A stretch of DNA of 64,000 bases from Gonocerus acuteangulatus (GCA_946811695.1 OX328132.1:123151406-123215405); one strand, 5' to 3'; shown: positions 1 to 11,439, numbered from the stretch's first letter. Program-made: numbers and translations. The notes: generated by a model from the sequence alone, not told the origin.

Positions 1-837
1 CGCCATAGGAAAAATTTTATTCTGATGACATTTTAAAAATCTGAATTATATTTCCTATAAAATCTCACGTATCTTGTGCAAGAATTTCTCAAACCATATT
101 TACAGCAGCAACCCAAACAAATAACTTATCACGAAATACAGGTTATTCATTTTTAATGTTCCACGCACCTCGCGAACATTTTTTTGTTTAGGTAGATGTG
201 ACTGATTTCATTACCATGGCTAATTTGTTAGTAAGTGTCGAAGGCCAAAAAAGCATGCTTTGCATGGGTAAATTGTGGTCAGTAAAACAAAACAAAATGA
301 ATAAGCAAAACATTTTCTTTTAATGTTTAACGTAACGCAACATGTTTGAGAGTCCCATCTGCCTAACCAAAAAATGGTCCGTGGACCATGGAAAAGTTAT
401 TTGTTTGGTTGGCTCCTGTGAATTTGGATTGTGAAATGTTTGCACAAGGTGCGTGAGATCTTATAGGAAATTTAATTCGGATTTTGAAAATGTCATCAGA
501 CTTAGGGGTCTCCCGTGGTCTAATGGCTAGCGCCTTGGATTCATAAGCGGGAGATGGTGGGTTCGATTCCCAACCTCCGGCAGGAATTTTATCATCCCAC
601 GGCTCGCTGGTAAAATTCCTCGCTGCACCCTGGATGTCGGCGCTAATGACCTAGATGTAGATGCGCCGTAAAAAAAATAAAAAAAAAAAAATGGTCAAAA
701 ACTAGCGTTTAGAGAAAAATAACACGGAATCGCCTATATCTGGGGAAATAATGCAAGTAAAAATTTCTTCATGATGACATTCAACTACACTTCAATCACA
801 CCCCTCAAGTATGGCCATTTCCTTCGTGACCACCCTG
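1..837. mobile_element. Foldback element, right-hand part (CAGGGTGG-ended family)
   Basis: The segment matches 31944-32935 in order and orientation, and its right end (gaccaccctg, at 828-837) is the inverse of the left end of that copy (cagggtggtc). The two arms (about 1-170 and 370-500) are imperfect inverse complements, so the element folds back on itself. No coding capacity is seen. It is cut by the window edge on the left and carries a SINE at 506-691. Class assignment (TA-flanked DNA transposon derivative) is inference. Confidence 0.7.
506..691 (+). mobile_element. tRNA-headed SINE, family A, copy 1
   Basis: The head looks like a tRNA: a box A-like stretch (gtggtctaatggctagc), a loop containing cat, and a box B (ggttcgattcc), i.e. 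an internal RNA polymerase III promoter. The body runs to a hairpin tail (ggcgc at 639-643 pairing with gcgcc at 663-667) and ends in an A-rich tract. Further copies lie at 7411-7620, 32316-32486 and 59670-59834. It is noncoding and would need a LINE reverse transcriptase in trans. It interrupts the right arm of a foldback element. No clear target duplication is seen for this copy. Confidence 0.85.
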
Positions 838-925
838 TGTATAAAAAGTTATTCCATCGAACAACCTCATTCGATTCGTGACACGAAAGAGCGTTTAAAT
901 TAATAAGGAACTGTTTTTGATTATT

Positions 926-1600
926 CAGGGTGTCCCGCATTGAGATGTCATAACATTAGGGGTTTATTCTGCATCCTATTTGTAGTTCAGTGGCGCAAAA
1001 GTGAGCGTTCTATCTGAAAATGTAGAGGAGCTACTCAATATTTTGTTTATTTTAAAAACTACTGACTTTTTTAAAGAAAAACTCAGGATTTTTCATCAAT
1101 GTATAGTAAATAACGACAACATTTTTAAAATCTACTTCTAAATCTAAAAAATAGATTGAAATAGATTTTTTTTCTCAAACTAAGAGGTACCATTTTGAAG
1201 GTTATTAGATAATGCCACTTTCGAGGCAGAGACAAACCTCTAAGTAAAAAATAGCTAATTAAGAAAATATTGAATAATTTAATAAAACTCTAATATTAAA
1301 CATTCGCATGGCTTTTCATATAGCTCTTAATTTACATGACAATATTTCAATAACGAGTGTTTCCTATTGGAAATGTAATGTAGATTCTAAGAAGGTGGTC
1401 TTTATTTACGTTACAATGATTACAAATTCTGAAATCTCAGAAATGTTTTTTTTGAGAAAGCCAGTAGTTTCTAAAAAAGACAAAAGTTTGAGTAGCTCCT
1501 CTACATTTTCATATAGAACGCTCAATTTTGCGCCTCTAAACTACAAATGATATGCAGAATAAACGCCTAAAGTTATGACATCTGAATGCGGGACACCCTG
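926..1600. mobile_element. Foldback/MITE with CAGGGTGTCCC ends
   Basis: The left end starts cagggtgtcccgcat and the right end finishes atgcgggacaccctg, inverse complements of each other. Arms of about 150 bp match in inverted orientation (for example gtagaggagctactca against tgagtagctcctctac). The centre is AT-rich. An 80-codon frame inside it is chance. The terminal motif is shared with 31374-31829. A nonautonomous DNA element is the likely reading. Confidence 0.8.
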
Positions 1601-2004
1601 TATATCGGGTACTTTGAATGAAAAGTGCTACCATTGAATCGTGAACTGGCCTTGTATGGCCGAGGCCGATGATGATGTACAAATTACTGTAGCCTTCACT
1701 TCTTCACCAAATGTCATCCATGGAGGGTGCACTTAGTGTTGGTAGAACACACCAACCAAAGGGAGCGCCTTCGCTTCTAACACACTTTCCGTTGATAAAG
1801 TTTCGAATTCCTAATCACTTTACCGGCCAGGTCTCTCGATTAATGCTAGGGAATTCCACTTTGTTAATTCCTTCAATCTTAGCCGGCCCCATACTCCTCC
1901 ACTCCCCCAAAACTTCTCCCACAACTTGTAAAGGGAAGTATGTTGAAAGAATTTTCAAGTTCTCAAGCCATTAGCCCAAAGAAAGTTCTGGTGTTGAAGA
2001 TAAA
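1601..2004. other. No gene recognised
   Basis: About 400 bp of non-tandem sequence with moderate GC. An 87-codon frame at 1711-1974 has no recognisable domain, no signal and no splice context. I see no repeat relationship elsewhere in the window. Confidence 0.4.
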
Positions 2005-2599
2005 TTGACTTACTGAGCGCTTGCTAGAATTTCCTATTCTATTATTTCAAGGTTTTCACTATTCATGTCATAATTACTTCACTTTTCAATTGACTTACTG
2101 AGCGCTTCCTAGAATTTTCTATTCTATTATTTCAAGGTTTTCACTATTCATGTCATAATTACTTCACTTTTCAATTGACTTACTGAGCGCTTCCTAGAAT
2201 TTTCTATTATATTATTTCAAGGTTTTCACTATTCATGTCATAATTACTTCACTTTTCAATTGACTTACTGAGCGCTTGCTAGAATTTTCTATTCTATTAT
2301 TTCAAGGTTTTCACTATTCATGTCATAATTACTTCACTTTTCAATTGACTTACTGAGCGCTTCCTAGAATTTTCTATTCTATTATTTCAAGGTTTTCACT
2401 ATTCATGTCATAATTACTTCACTTTTCAATTGACTTACTGAGCGCTTGCTAGAATTTTCTATTCTATTATTTCAAGGTTTTCACTATTCATGTCATAATT
2501 ACTTCACTTTTCAATTGACTTACTGAGCGCTTCCTAGAATTTTCTATTATATTATTTCAAGGTTTTCACTATTCATGTCATAATTACTTCACTTTTCAA
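2005..2599. repeat. Minisatellite, 85-bp unit, 7 copies
   Basis: Units start ttgacttactgagcgctt at 2005 and recur every 85 bp up to 2599. Copies differ at only a few sites (cttgct or cttcct, tctattct or tctattat), so the array expanded recently. The final unit breaks off into ttgactcgactcag. No open reading frame. Confidence 0.95.
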
Positions 2600-2683
2600 T
2601 TGACTCGACTCAGTACTTAATTCTTAAAGTACTTTTACAAAATTTTGCAAACGGAGTACTAGTTTTGAGCATGCTTCCAACCA

Positions 2684-3300
2684 GTGTTGGGCAAAAATCA
2701 TCCAGAATAATGAATAATGGATAAATCTGTTATTTCATTCTGTACAACGAATAATTTTTCATTCATTATACCAGTGAATTCAATGAAATATGTAACTTTT
2801 TATTTTTATTCATTATTGAATAACAATATTTATTGAATGACAATTTTTTTTTTCTTTTCTTAAAGCGTAGGTACCAACCTTTTTGGTTATTAACGCCACA
2901 GATAACCAAAAAGGTTTGATAAAGTTGTAAATTTCATTTTATAATTGTATGGTTGTAATAACTGTTATTAAGCCTTTATGTGATAAACTATTGTCTTCAA
3001 AATGTTATATTATTGAATATTAGAATTTTTAAACTTAATTTATAAATTAAATACATTTCAATTTATAATTAATTTTAGTTACTTAATTTATATATTAGTC
3101 CGTAGTTAATTTAACTACCTTGAGTAATGAATTCTGTTTGTAGCACATAGCCAGGTTTTGGTTTACTTACACCCCTTGTTGGGCTATGTGCCACAACAAT
3201 CATAGTGTATTTTGGATTTGTGTATATTCTAAAAAATATTTTTATTGAATATAAATGATTTATTGATTGACAATTTTTATTGAATATTGAATCAGTGCTG
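2684..3300. other. AT-rich repeat with hAT-like left end, holding a LINE tail
   Basis: The stretch opens with cagtgttgggcaaa, a motif typical of hAT-type nonautonomous elements, followed by imperfect repeats of gaataatgaataa and attgaatgaca. The matching right end was not found, so the boundary and class are uncertain. A T-tract at 2844-2855 and the sequence after it (to about 2935) look like a minus-strand LINE 3' end. Confidence 0.35.
2844..2935 (-). mobile_element. LINE 3' tail fragment
   Basis: Read on the minus strand it contains ggcgttaataacc, then a small hairpin (aacc-aaaa-ggtt), then ggttggtacc and an A-rich end. The same tail type follows recognisable LINE coding remnants at 35.1 kb and 50.6 kb. 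This copy holds only the 3' end, i.e. an extreme 5' truncation. Confidence 0.55.
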
Positions 3301-3342
3301 GTATTAAGTTAGATGGAAAATAAAATATTATTTTACTAAATT

Positions 3343-3425
3343 TTACGGTGAAATGTAGTTTTATTAAGAAGCAATGACCGAACCCCGACAATCCCTACCT
3401 TCGCATCATCAACGGTCAAAAAATA
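3343..3425. repeat. Short dispersed repeat, inverse copy at about 50380-50462
   Basis: The block atgtagttttattaa, then gaccgaaccccgacaatccc and taccttcgcatc, recurs in reverse complement near 50380-50462. The shared part is about 75 bp. It may be an LTR or LINE end, but no flanking element could be tied to it. Confidence 0.6.
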
Positions 3426-3486
3426 TTATTTTATGTTCAATTGTAAACGTTCCTGAAATATTTACACGTAATTTAATAAACAGGGG

Positions 3487-4297
3487 CAACAAAAAACAAA
3501 AATATGGCTAGACAAAGTTGTTCTAAATTTTATTAGCTTTCATTTTTTAAAAAAATCCATTGAAATCTGTTAAGATATAGAGGCTGTAGCTTTTTTTGAA
3601 ACTGTCGTTTGGCCCCACTGTGCGCAGCCACATTTTGCTTGTGCTTTCCCTTTCTGCTGTTTTGATTTTTTTAGTTGTCTTTCCTCCCTGCTTAAAACTA
3701 TTCAACAAATCCTTTCTTCGCACTAAACCCGGAAAAGCTGTGAAGTTTCTAAAAGAGCTGACGTTGTCAGGAGAGAATAAATCCAGCGCGTAAGAAAGAT
3801 TGATCCGAGGGGATAAATTGAAGGAACATCATATGCAGATAAATATCTCTTTCAGGATTGACAAAATCCCCGCAACTCATCAATCAAGGGCGGTGAAGGA
3901 GGATCAAGGACGCAGCGCTGGCACCGGATCAACCCCCCTCCCCCCACCTCTCTGTGCTCCTTATTTACATAATATACACAATGTAAGATATACATGAGTA
4001 AATGTTGGCGATTTACGGGTACTGGTGAGAAAATACAATAAACTCATACAAAACACCCACCATTCAGAGATTTTACACCATCATTCATTTCACGGCCTAA
4101 GAAGAATTAGGAAGAATTGTTTGTCTGGTTTGAAAGGTCTAATTCGTTAACCAGCAAAATCTCTCATGTTCAGCAGAACACATTTTGCTGGTTAGCGAAC
4201 TTCACCTTTCAAAGAAGACAAAGTATTTTTGTACGGAATTACATCAAAATCGTACAATTTTATGTACTCGTATAAATATAGCTCCAAGTCTCCACCA
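3487..4297. other. Mostly unassigned; 110 bp shared with 5113-5225
   Basis: The part 3487-3600 (motifs aaagttgttctaaattt and gatatagaggctgtag) recurs at 5113-5225 inside the adjoining foldback region. The rest (3600-4297) has two 65-codon frames without recognisable domains. No RNA gene or promoter could be supported. Confidence 0.4.
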
Positions 4298-4391
4298 CAC
4301 GCGGAAGTTCCGGCTAGAAGATTTCGCTTTTAGAATCCATAGATCACGAAAGAAAATTTGTTGCTGGTTCAAATTTGTATTTATATGAAAA

Positions 4392-4394
<3 letters not shown>

Positions 4395-4476
<82 letters not shown>
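4395..4476. repeat. Microsatellite (TA)n then (GA)n
   Basis: An uninterrupted TA run to about 4442 is followed by GA repeats. It sits next to the family K motif ttcaaatttgtatttatatg, as at many other K copies. Confidence 0.95.
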
Positions 4477-4481
<5 letters not shown>

Positions 4482-4576
4482 CATTGATTTGGCTGGGCGC
4501 TGGTGGTACTGCATCATATAGGAAAAACAAAAAACTCCAATTAATTTATTTGATTGACAAAGCACACTTTCGGAGT

Positions 4577-4706
4577 CTACAGCTCCATCCTCAGAGCATG
4601 TGTAACACTATGCCATGTAGAGATTCATACCGAAGCAGAAATCTACAGCTCCATCCTCAGAGCATGTGTAACACTATGCCATGTAGACATTCATACCGAA
4701 GCAGAA
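4577..4706. repeat. 65-bp direct duplication
   Basis: Two tandem copies of a 65-bp unit starting tctacagctccatcctcag differ at one or two positions. An inverse single copy lies at about 5862-5912 in the opposite arm of the foldback, so the duplication happened in one arm only. Confidence 0.9.
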
Positions 4707-5330
4707 ATCTTCGACCTATTCAGGCTTAGGCTCCACCTACATTGGACCCATATTGCGCCCGATCCGATTGTTGTTGTTTGATCGACAACGGCCAACCGCG
4801 ACCGACGTAAGTGCCTATATTGGTCTCGACCCGATCCGATCCGATTTAGTCACAGCTCGTCAGTAATGACCTCGTAATAAAGTTAAAATGAGTGATTAAT
4901 TTAAGATATACCTCCTAATAAGCATAGAAACCTTCGATTAGGTTGAATGTTGAAGGTAAGAGAAGCATTAGTATTCATATTTTAAAAATATTTATAAGAA
5001 AGGTAGCTAGAAGGTTATAAGCATTGGAAGGTTATAAACATTGGAAGGTTATAAACATTGGAAGGTTATAGACACTGGATGGTTATAAACATCTTTCCAC
5101 GAAATTAAAAAAACAGGGGGGAAAATGTAAACTGACGAAGTTGTTCTAAATTTAATTACCCTCCATTTAAAAAAAAAAATGCATTGAAATTGGTTAAGAT
5201 GTAGAGGCTGTAGACCTTTTTAAAACACAATATGTGGTTTGGCGCCATCCGGTTTAGAAACAAACAAGTTTGAACGGCCGAGAATCGGTGGCCATCGGAT
5301 CGGATCGGATTTGGTGGGGTTGGGACCAAT

Positions 5331-5839
5331 GTAGGTATCTCCATTGAGATGCTTGTGTTTGTTTGTTTTCAGACTGTCGGCGGCTATCGGATCGGGACCA
5401 ATGTAGGTATCTCCATTGAGATGCTTGTGTTTGTTTGTTTTCAGACTGTCGGCGGCTATCGGATCGGGACCAATGTAGGTATCTCCATTGAGATGCTTGT
5501 GTTTGTTTGTTTTCAGACTGTCGGCGGCTATCGGATCGGGACCAATGTAGGTATCTCCAATGAGATGCTTGTGTTTGTTTGTTTTCAGACTGTCGGCGGC
5601 TATCGGATCGGGACCAATGTAGGTATCTCCATTGAGATGCTTGTGTTTGTTTGTTTTCAGACTGTCGGCGGCTATCGGATCGGGACCAATGTAGGTATCT
5701 CCATTGAGATGCTTGTGTTTGTTTGTTTTCAGACTGTCGGCGGCTATCGGATCGGGACCAATGTAGGTATCTCCATTGAGATGCTTGTGTTTGTTTGTTT
5801 TCAGACTGTCGGCGGCTATCGGATCGGGACCAATGTAGG
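5331..5839. repeat. Minisatellite, 72-bp unit, 7 copies
   Basis: Units begin gtaggtatctccattgagat and recur every 72 bp with nearly no divergence (one unit has ccaatgag). Because 72 is a multiple of three and the unit lacks stops in several frames, it creates frames of 166 to 228 codons on both strands. The perfectly periodic peptides and two-strand openness mark these as repeat artefacts. Confidence 0.95.
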
Positions 5840-6019
5840 TGCCACCTAAGGCTAGAATCTCTACATGGCATAGTGTTACACTTGCTCTGTGGATGGAGCT
5901 GTACATTCCGAAAGCGTGCTTTGTTAATCAACTAAATTAACTGGAGACCTGGAGTTTTTTGTTTTTCCTATATGATGCAGTACCACCACCGCCCAGCCAA
6001 ATCAATGTCAATATATATA

Positions 6020-6235
6020 TATACTTTTTCATATAAATACAAATTTGAACCAGCTTTCTTTCGTGATCTATGGATTCTGAAACGTGAAATCTTCTAGCTG
6101 GAACTTCCGGTTAAGAAATGATACGGTAGTCGGAAATTATGCTAAGGATAATAACGTTATGGAAACGCGCTAAGATGACGCAGTTCCTTGAATGTCATAG
6201 GGGCATTGAAAGTCATTCTACTGCGTCATAGGGGC
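6020..6235 (+). mobile_element. Family K end fragment
   Basis: Starts with a short TA run, then acaaatttgaacca, ttcgtgatctatgga, ctgaaacgtgaaat and aacttccgg. After a divergent part comes gcgctaagatgacgcagttc, the hairpin end of family K. It forms the right border of the composite foldback. Confidence 0.7.
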
Positions 6236-7398
6236 TAGGTGGCCCAGTCCTTACGAATCTGATTTTATTTTCTCTGTAGTTATGTTAATGTTTGTAGCAT
6301 AATTTGAACGTTATTGTTATTCGAAAGATATGAATTGTCTCTGAATAAAATTACCTCATGCATTCTTTCTCTCATTAAGAGCGTTTGTTCATAAGCGAGC
6401 TAAAAAAAAACCTCATTTACCGAATGAGAGAAATGTTGAATGGTCTAAAAAAAGGTTTATTCCTTTGAGGGAGAAACCTCACAGCTTCTGCTATTCATTC
6501 AGAAGTGAATTGGCTAAAATTGTTTGTTACGCTAATATAGAGGAATTGAAAAGAATGCAAGCCCATAAAGATGTTAATAGAAAGCACAATGGACTCATCG
6601 ACTTCGTGTTGTACTAAAGACTGAATGATGTTGGAATTGTGGTGGTTGTTGGTATTCATTGTCCAGCTGGATTCACGCAGTGCCATAGCTTCAAGTCCTT
6701 CCATCATTGTTTACTCCGACGCATTCCACGTCGATAGGCACAACTCGGGTCTCTTCGCTCAGTCCACGTTCCATTTTCGATCCCCGGCTTGTATTTTGCC
6801 GAAAACAGTAATTGGAGACAGAATGTCTAAGGTGATTTCACATCTAACAAGGGAACATCCCCAAGTGTCCGGAGCCGATTTTTATGAAACTTTGTATATT
6901 TATTAAACATGTGAAAATAATCGATACGTATTTTTTTTATATCGGCCTAATCGCACGTTTAAGAGTTGAAAGCACCCTTCCAAAGTACACTTCAAATATT
7001 CTAACAAGGGGAGTATACAGTGGTGGGGTCACCGATGTGGTCCACTTTTTTCTGGTGATTCTACATCGAAAAATAGTCGACACGTGTCCGGGCCTTAGGA
7101 GCTGAGAAATAAAATAAAATAGGTTAAAAATTCTTTTATTTTACCAATTCATTTATTTTAGAGAGTAAATATGTAAATATAGGAACAAATACAATCGTTA
7201 AACAATCATGTATATTTCGTCAAATAAATTCAGAAATATGCTTACGTTTGTCGTAAACTAGCATTAAACATTTGTTTACACCAAAAATAATAGATTTATA
7301 ATCAGCACCCCAAGAAACTGTAATGAGGTCAATATCATCGAAAAAAAAAATTCATTCTCCTCCAATACCGAGGACTACTTGTCCGTTCCGGAGAGGAA
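6236..7398. other. No gene supported
   Basis: Contains a 93-codon frame at 6625-6906 with a hydrophobic start. I do not call it because it has no splice context and its 3' part (gagccgatttttatg and the later attctacatcgaa) resembles a noncoding stretch at 42970-43120. From 7110 on it is AT-rich with no structure I can name. Confidence 0.4.
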
Positions 7399-7409
7399 TA
7401 TTTTCCTTA

Positions 7410-7410
<1 letters not shown>

Positions 7411-7453
<43 letters not shown>

Positions 7454-7620
7454 CTACTGCGCATCTACATTTAGGTCATTAGCGCCGACATCCAGGGTGC
7501 AGTGAGGAATTTTCCCAGCGAGCCCTGTGATGAGAAAATTCCTGCCGGAGGTGGGAATCGAACCCACCATCTCCCGCTTATGAATCCAAGGCGCTAGCCA
7601 CTAGACCACGGGAGACCCCC
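7411..7620 (-). mobile_element. tRNA-headed SINE, family A, copy 2
   Basis: Minus-strand copy: box B (ggttcgattcccacc on the minus strand), box A and the shared body, ending in a 40-nt poly(A), seen here as T at 7412-7453. A 12-bp target duplication tattttccttaa lies at 7399-7410 and 7621-7632, proof of reverse-transcribed insertion into a family K fragment. The tail hairpin keeps ggcgc but the partner arm has mutated to gcgca. Confidence 0.92.
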
Positions 7621-7632
7621 TATTTTCCTTAA

Positions 7633-7945
7633 TATCTCGAAAACGGTTTAAAATCTTACTTAAGGGGACGGTTACCACTCGAAAGCGTACTACGCGCTCT
7701 ACAAAAAAAAGACTTTGAAGCAATTTTCGATTAGGCGATTTCAAGCGGAGAAATAAGTCCTTAGGACTTTAAATTTGTTTGTTTTGTTCTTTTGAATGAG
7801 TTTATGTCTTCGTATAATCTCTTTTTAATTTTTTTTTTTTTTAATTCCTATCCCTATTTATCTGTAAAATTAGTATTATAGTAAAAGAAAACAAGAAACA
7901 GTAAGTAGTGTGTTTCTAGAGGGAACCTTCACAAGGCCAGGGAGT
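7633..7945 (+). mobile_element. Family K internal fragment
   Basis: Shares atctcgaaaacggtt, ctctacaaaaaaaagac and gattaggcgatttcaa with copies near 9880, 13500 (inverse), 49250 and 59640. Noncoding. It continues the K sequence interrupted by the SINE. Confidence 0.65.
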
Positions 7946-8099
7946 CATTTTTCTGTCAGGTATGAAGTATGTACCCTTGCTACCGTGACCTATTTGGGGT
8001 CATAAATTATTTCATGAAAGGTCTAACCAATATTGTCCCTCTTTTTATTCAAATGATTTCCATTAATTGTCGTGCTAACAGACACGTTTATATGTATTT

Positions 8100-8159
8100 A
8101 CACACACACACACACATGAATATATATATATATTTATGTATATATATATATATATATAT

Positions 8160-8214
<55 letters not shown>

Positions 8215-8217
8215 TAT

Positions 8218-8266
<49 letters not shown>
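8100..8266. repeat. Compound microsatellite (CA)n, (TA)n, (GATA)n
   Basis: Short CA run, long TA run with single interruptions, then about ten gata units up to 8266. Frames of 73-86 codons across it are low-complexity artefacts. Confidence 0.97.
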
Positions 8267-8879
8267 AACATGAATATTCCTAGGTGGTATGATCTTTGAA
8301 GATTTGAGAATATATTACTATCATTTCTCCATGAGTGCAACCTCAAGAGCTTCATTTATGTGAAATGCGCTAAAATGGAGAAAGATGCAATGTTTTTGAA
8401 GATATATAAGTAAAAGAGAGCGAGAAGATCCTTCGACAAATACCAGCCCATTTCTTGGCGAAGTTATTGGGCCACTTGAGGGTTTTCCTATCTGCCCTTC
8501 TAACATACCTCAGAGTATTTTATTTCTTCTAAAAATTACATCTGTAAATTCCCAGCCGACTCTCTTCCTGTTCATTCTGAGCCAATCATTCCGTACAACT
8601 TATATCCAGATGTATAGGGTCCGTCTGGAAGTCCGAATTAAGGAACTCTGAAGGAACTCCCGGTAAATAAACACATTCCTTTGTGGCATGATAATTACTA
8701 TATCTAGTTACTGTTTTTTTTTAATATTTTTTTTTATTATTTTTATTTATTTTTTTATTTATTTATTTATTTATTTTTAACTTTATTGGTTTATATGTAT
8801 ATATATAATTTATTATAGCTTTTATCCCTTCAATATTGTTTTAAGATATTTGTTTTTAATTAACTTACTTATATTTTAT
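8267..8879. other. AT-rich, no gene recognised
   Basis: Unique-looking sequence to about 8700, then T-rich low-complexity tracts with tttatttattta repeats near 8750. No frame, RNA gene or element end could be supported. Confidence 0.4.
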
Positions 8880-9193
8880 AATATTTTGCATAATTGGACA
8901 ACAGGATTGTAACCTGTCTATATTGTATAGTTGGACTTCTAGAGGGGTTATTAGTAATAACCCTTAACTCCGGAATTATGTACGGCAGATAGCCCATGTT
9001 TGAGGTGTATTGGGTAGTAAAATTACTCGATTACTATAGTGGACTATATCCTCGGTGGTTAATCCCACCAATTCATTATGGTCAGGAGAACCATAGTTGT
9101 TTTTATATTATTGTTCTATTTAATGTATTTTGTGACATGCCATTGTGAAACACAATATTATTGTAAAAGGATGTTATGTAGTATGTCTCCCAA

Positions 9194-9241
<48 letters not shown>
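8880..9241 (+). mobile_element. Probable retroposed 3' end with poly(A)
   Basis: A plus-strand stretch ends with the polyadenylation signal caataaatta and about 42 A residues (9200-9241). It is inserted into the inverse end of family K (cattttcgtttcagaacctc follows at once). This is the form of a LINE or mRNA 3' end copied back into DNA. The source is not recognisable and the 5' limit is uncertain. Confidence 0.5.
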
Positions 9242-9243
<2 letters not shown>

Positions 9244-9297
9244 ATTTTCGTTTCAGAACCTCTAGATAACAAAAATAACGGTTGTTCAAATTTCTAC

Positions 9298-9340
<43 letters not shown>

Positions 9341-9352
9341 CATATATATATT
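9242..9352 (-). mobile_element. Family K end with (TA)n
   Basis: Inverse copy of the K end: the motifs for gttctgaaac, ttatttt and ttgaacaacc are present in reverse complement, then a TA run from 9301. It shows again that the TA tract sits beside the same K motif. Confidence 0.7.
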
Positions 9353-9479
9353 TATATACATAAAAGCAATTGTGATGCTGTTTGATGACATGCACGTCTG
9401 AAAAATATCATCCTGAAAAGAGAAGAAACTATTTTAAAATAAAGTCTTCTGCCCAGATGTGTTGGTGTGCTATAAACAC

Positions 9480-10200
9480 GGCATACCTATGCTTCGAAAA
9501 TATATTTTAGTTGGTTAAAAAGGTTTTCGTATTAATTTCGTGCGAAAAAAAATCGACCCTTACTTCATATGCTTTCGGTACTCGTTTTTTTAGGTTTCTT
9601 CGTGTAGGAAAACAAATTAACGCATTTTTAAGGTGTTATATGTAGCCGTTTACAAAGAATACGGAAAATAGTTGTAGAATAAAGTTTTTGGTTTGGGTAC
9701 TTAGAATAATGGTATTCAGTTGAAATATTTTCTGCGTGTTTGAAATTCATTTAAGCTATAATGATTAAATTTTGGTTACGTTTGGAGTTAAGGAAGGATT
9801 AGAATAAAATATTTTATCAACAGAAATAAAAAGTTTTGGAAAATTCGAATATTTTTCTTAATGTTTCGAAAAAGGTTAGAAAATTGTGTTAAGCGGAAGG
9901 TTACTAAATGATCTACAAAAAATATTCTTGATCAGGCGATGTCAATCGGAGAAATAAGTGCTTAAAACTTCAAATGTCTTTGATTTGTTCTTTTGAACGG
10001 GTTTTTATCTGTACTTTAATTTTTTTATAATTGCATTTATCTTTAAAATTAGTAGTATGGTAAAAGAAAATAAGAAACAGTAAGCAGTGTGTTTTTAGAG
10101 CAAACCTTGACAAGGACAGGGAGTAATTTTTCTGTCAGGTAGAGGGAAGGGGCTGGGCGGACCCTTACAACCGTGAACTATTTCTGGTCTTAAATTGTTT
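9480..10200 (+). mobile_element. Family K internal fragment
   Basis: Aligns by eye with 48900-49400 and, inverted, 13500-13930: gggtacttagaat, ttgaaatattttct, ttttggttacgtttgg, ttactaaatgatctac and caggcgatgtcaatcgg. Many frameshifted stops in every frame. Noncoding. Confidence 0.65.
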
Positions 10201-10739
10201 CATGAAAGGTCTAACCGAAATTATAACTCTTTCTATTTCAACCTTTCCAAATGACATCAGGGATAAGAACGGAACGCAGAAGATGACGGAGTCTGACTTT
10301 CTTTTGAGACTAATTCACTTTTCTAATGAAATTGCTTCCGTCGCTAGGATCGGGGGGTCAGGGATTATTGGCTCTGTAGGATTAGAGAGACGAAGCAGAT
10401 ATTTTTCTGATGCCCGCTTGTTTTGAAAGATGTAGTCGAGAGTGAAATTGGAAAGAGAGGAAAACAGGTGGCTGTCCAACATAAATACTCAGCTTTCGAG
10501 GTCGGCTTCCTCAAACACCTTCCCTTTCCTTGTCCAATTATCCGTGGAATATCTCTCTGCCTTCCTTGTAACGCCCAAAAACATACTTTCTGCTAATTTA
10601 TTTTTCTAACGAAATTGCTTCTGGTATCGGGCAGTAATGGGAAAAATATATGTGTTATTAATTAACTCAGACGTGGTATAGGAAATAGGGTGTAACTTAT
10701 GAGAAGAAATTGTATGTCTGCTAAGATAATCGAGGAATT
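10201..10739. other. No gene recognised
   Basis: A 74-codon frame at 10202-10426 shows no domain. The stretch is mixed-composition sequence with a partly repeated phrase (tttttctaatgaaattgctt and tttttctaacgaaattgctt, near 10318 and 10600). Confidence 0.35.
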
Positions 10740-11335
10740 TTATCGTTTAATTGTATTTATAAGGAGTTGCAGATGGTGGGATCGTCCCTACTACCTTCCT
10801 CAGCGGCAAAATACATAATTTAGCCTGTTATTGTATGTAGGAAGGAGTTTTTAGTGGTGTTAATTCCTCTGATGCCAACCTTGGCGTTCAAATACATAAT
10901 TTAGTGTTTAATTGTATTTATAAGGAGTTGCAGATGGTGGGATCGTCCCTGCTACCTTCCTCAGCGGCAAAATTCATAATTTAGCGCGTTATTGTATTAA
11001 GGAAGGAGTTTTTAGTGGTGTTAATACCTCTGATACCGACCTTGGCGGTCAAATACATAATTTAGTGTTTTATTGTATTTATAAGGAGTTGCAGATGGTG
11101 GGATTGTCCCAGCTACCTTGCTCAGGGGCGAAATACATAATTTAGCGGGATATTGTATTTAGGAAGGAGTTGTTACTGGCGGTATTACCCCCGATACCGA
11201 CCTTGGTCTTCAAATACATAATTTAGTGTTTTATTGTATTTATAAGGAATTGGAGATGTTGGGATTGTCCCAGCTACCTTACTCGGCGTCAAAATACATA
11301 ATTTAGCTCGTTATTGTATTTAGTAAGGGGTTGAT
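10740..11335. repeat. Tandem repeat, about 158-bp dimeric unit
   Basis: Two related half-units alternate: attgtatttataaggagttgcagatggtgg-type and attgtatttaggaaggagtt-type, each followed by aatacataatttag. The full dimer recurs at about 10750, 10908, 11068 and 11227. Divergence is clearly higher than in the neighbouring 77-bp array, so it is older. Confidence 0.85.
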
Positions 11336-11439
11336 AGTGGCGGCAATGCCCGTGATACCGGAAGTGCCCAACATGTTTTCCGAACGTGCACAGAAGTTCT
11401 CCCGGTAATGATCAAAAAGAAGGCCGAGAGGAATACAGA

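Larger units (their letters stand above)
4298..6116. mobile_element. Composite foldback element of about 1.8 kb
   Basis: Outer arms are inverse complements: cggaagttccggctagaaga near 4310 against tcttctagctggaacttccg near 6095. So are the next segments: catagatcacgaaag against ctttcgtgatctatg, tgcatcatatagg against cctatatgatgca, and the block beginning acagctccatcctcag. The centre holds a 72-bp minisatellite. The outermost 60-80 bp on each side is the end of family K, so two K ends face each other. Long frames here arise from the minisatellite and are not genes. Confidence 0.75.

Noticed and set aside
506..600. Functional tRNA gene
   Set aside because: Arms do not pair fully, the sequence continues into a SINE body with a poly(A) tail, and there are four dispersed copies with target duplications.
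5220..5931. Open frames of 166-228 codons on both strands
   Set aside because: They are the 72-bp minisatellite read in phase; the peptide has a strict 24-residue period and both strands are open.
6625..6906. 93-codon frame with hydrophobic start, possible secreted peptide
   Set aside because: No splice sites or conserved family, and its 3' part resembles noncoding sequence at 42.97 kb.
8118..8266. Coding low-complexity IYIYIY frames at TA microsatellites
   Set aside because: Pure microsatellite translation; the same occurs at every TA run in the window.
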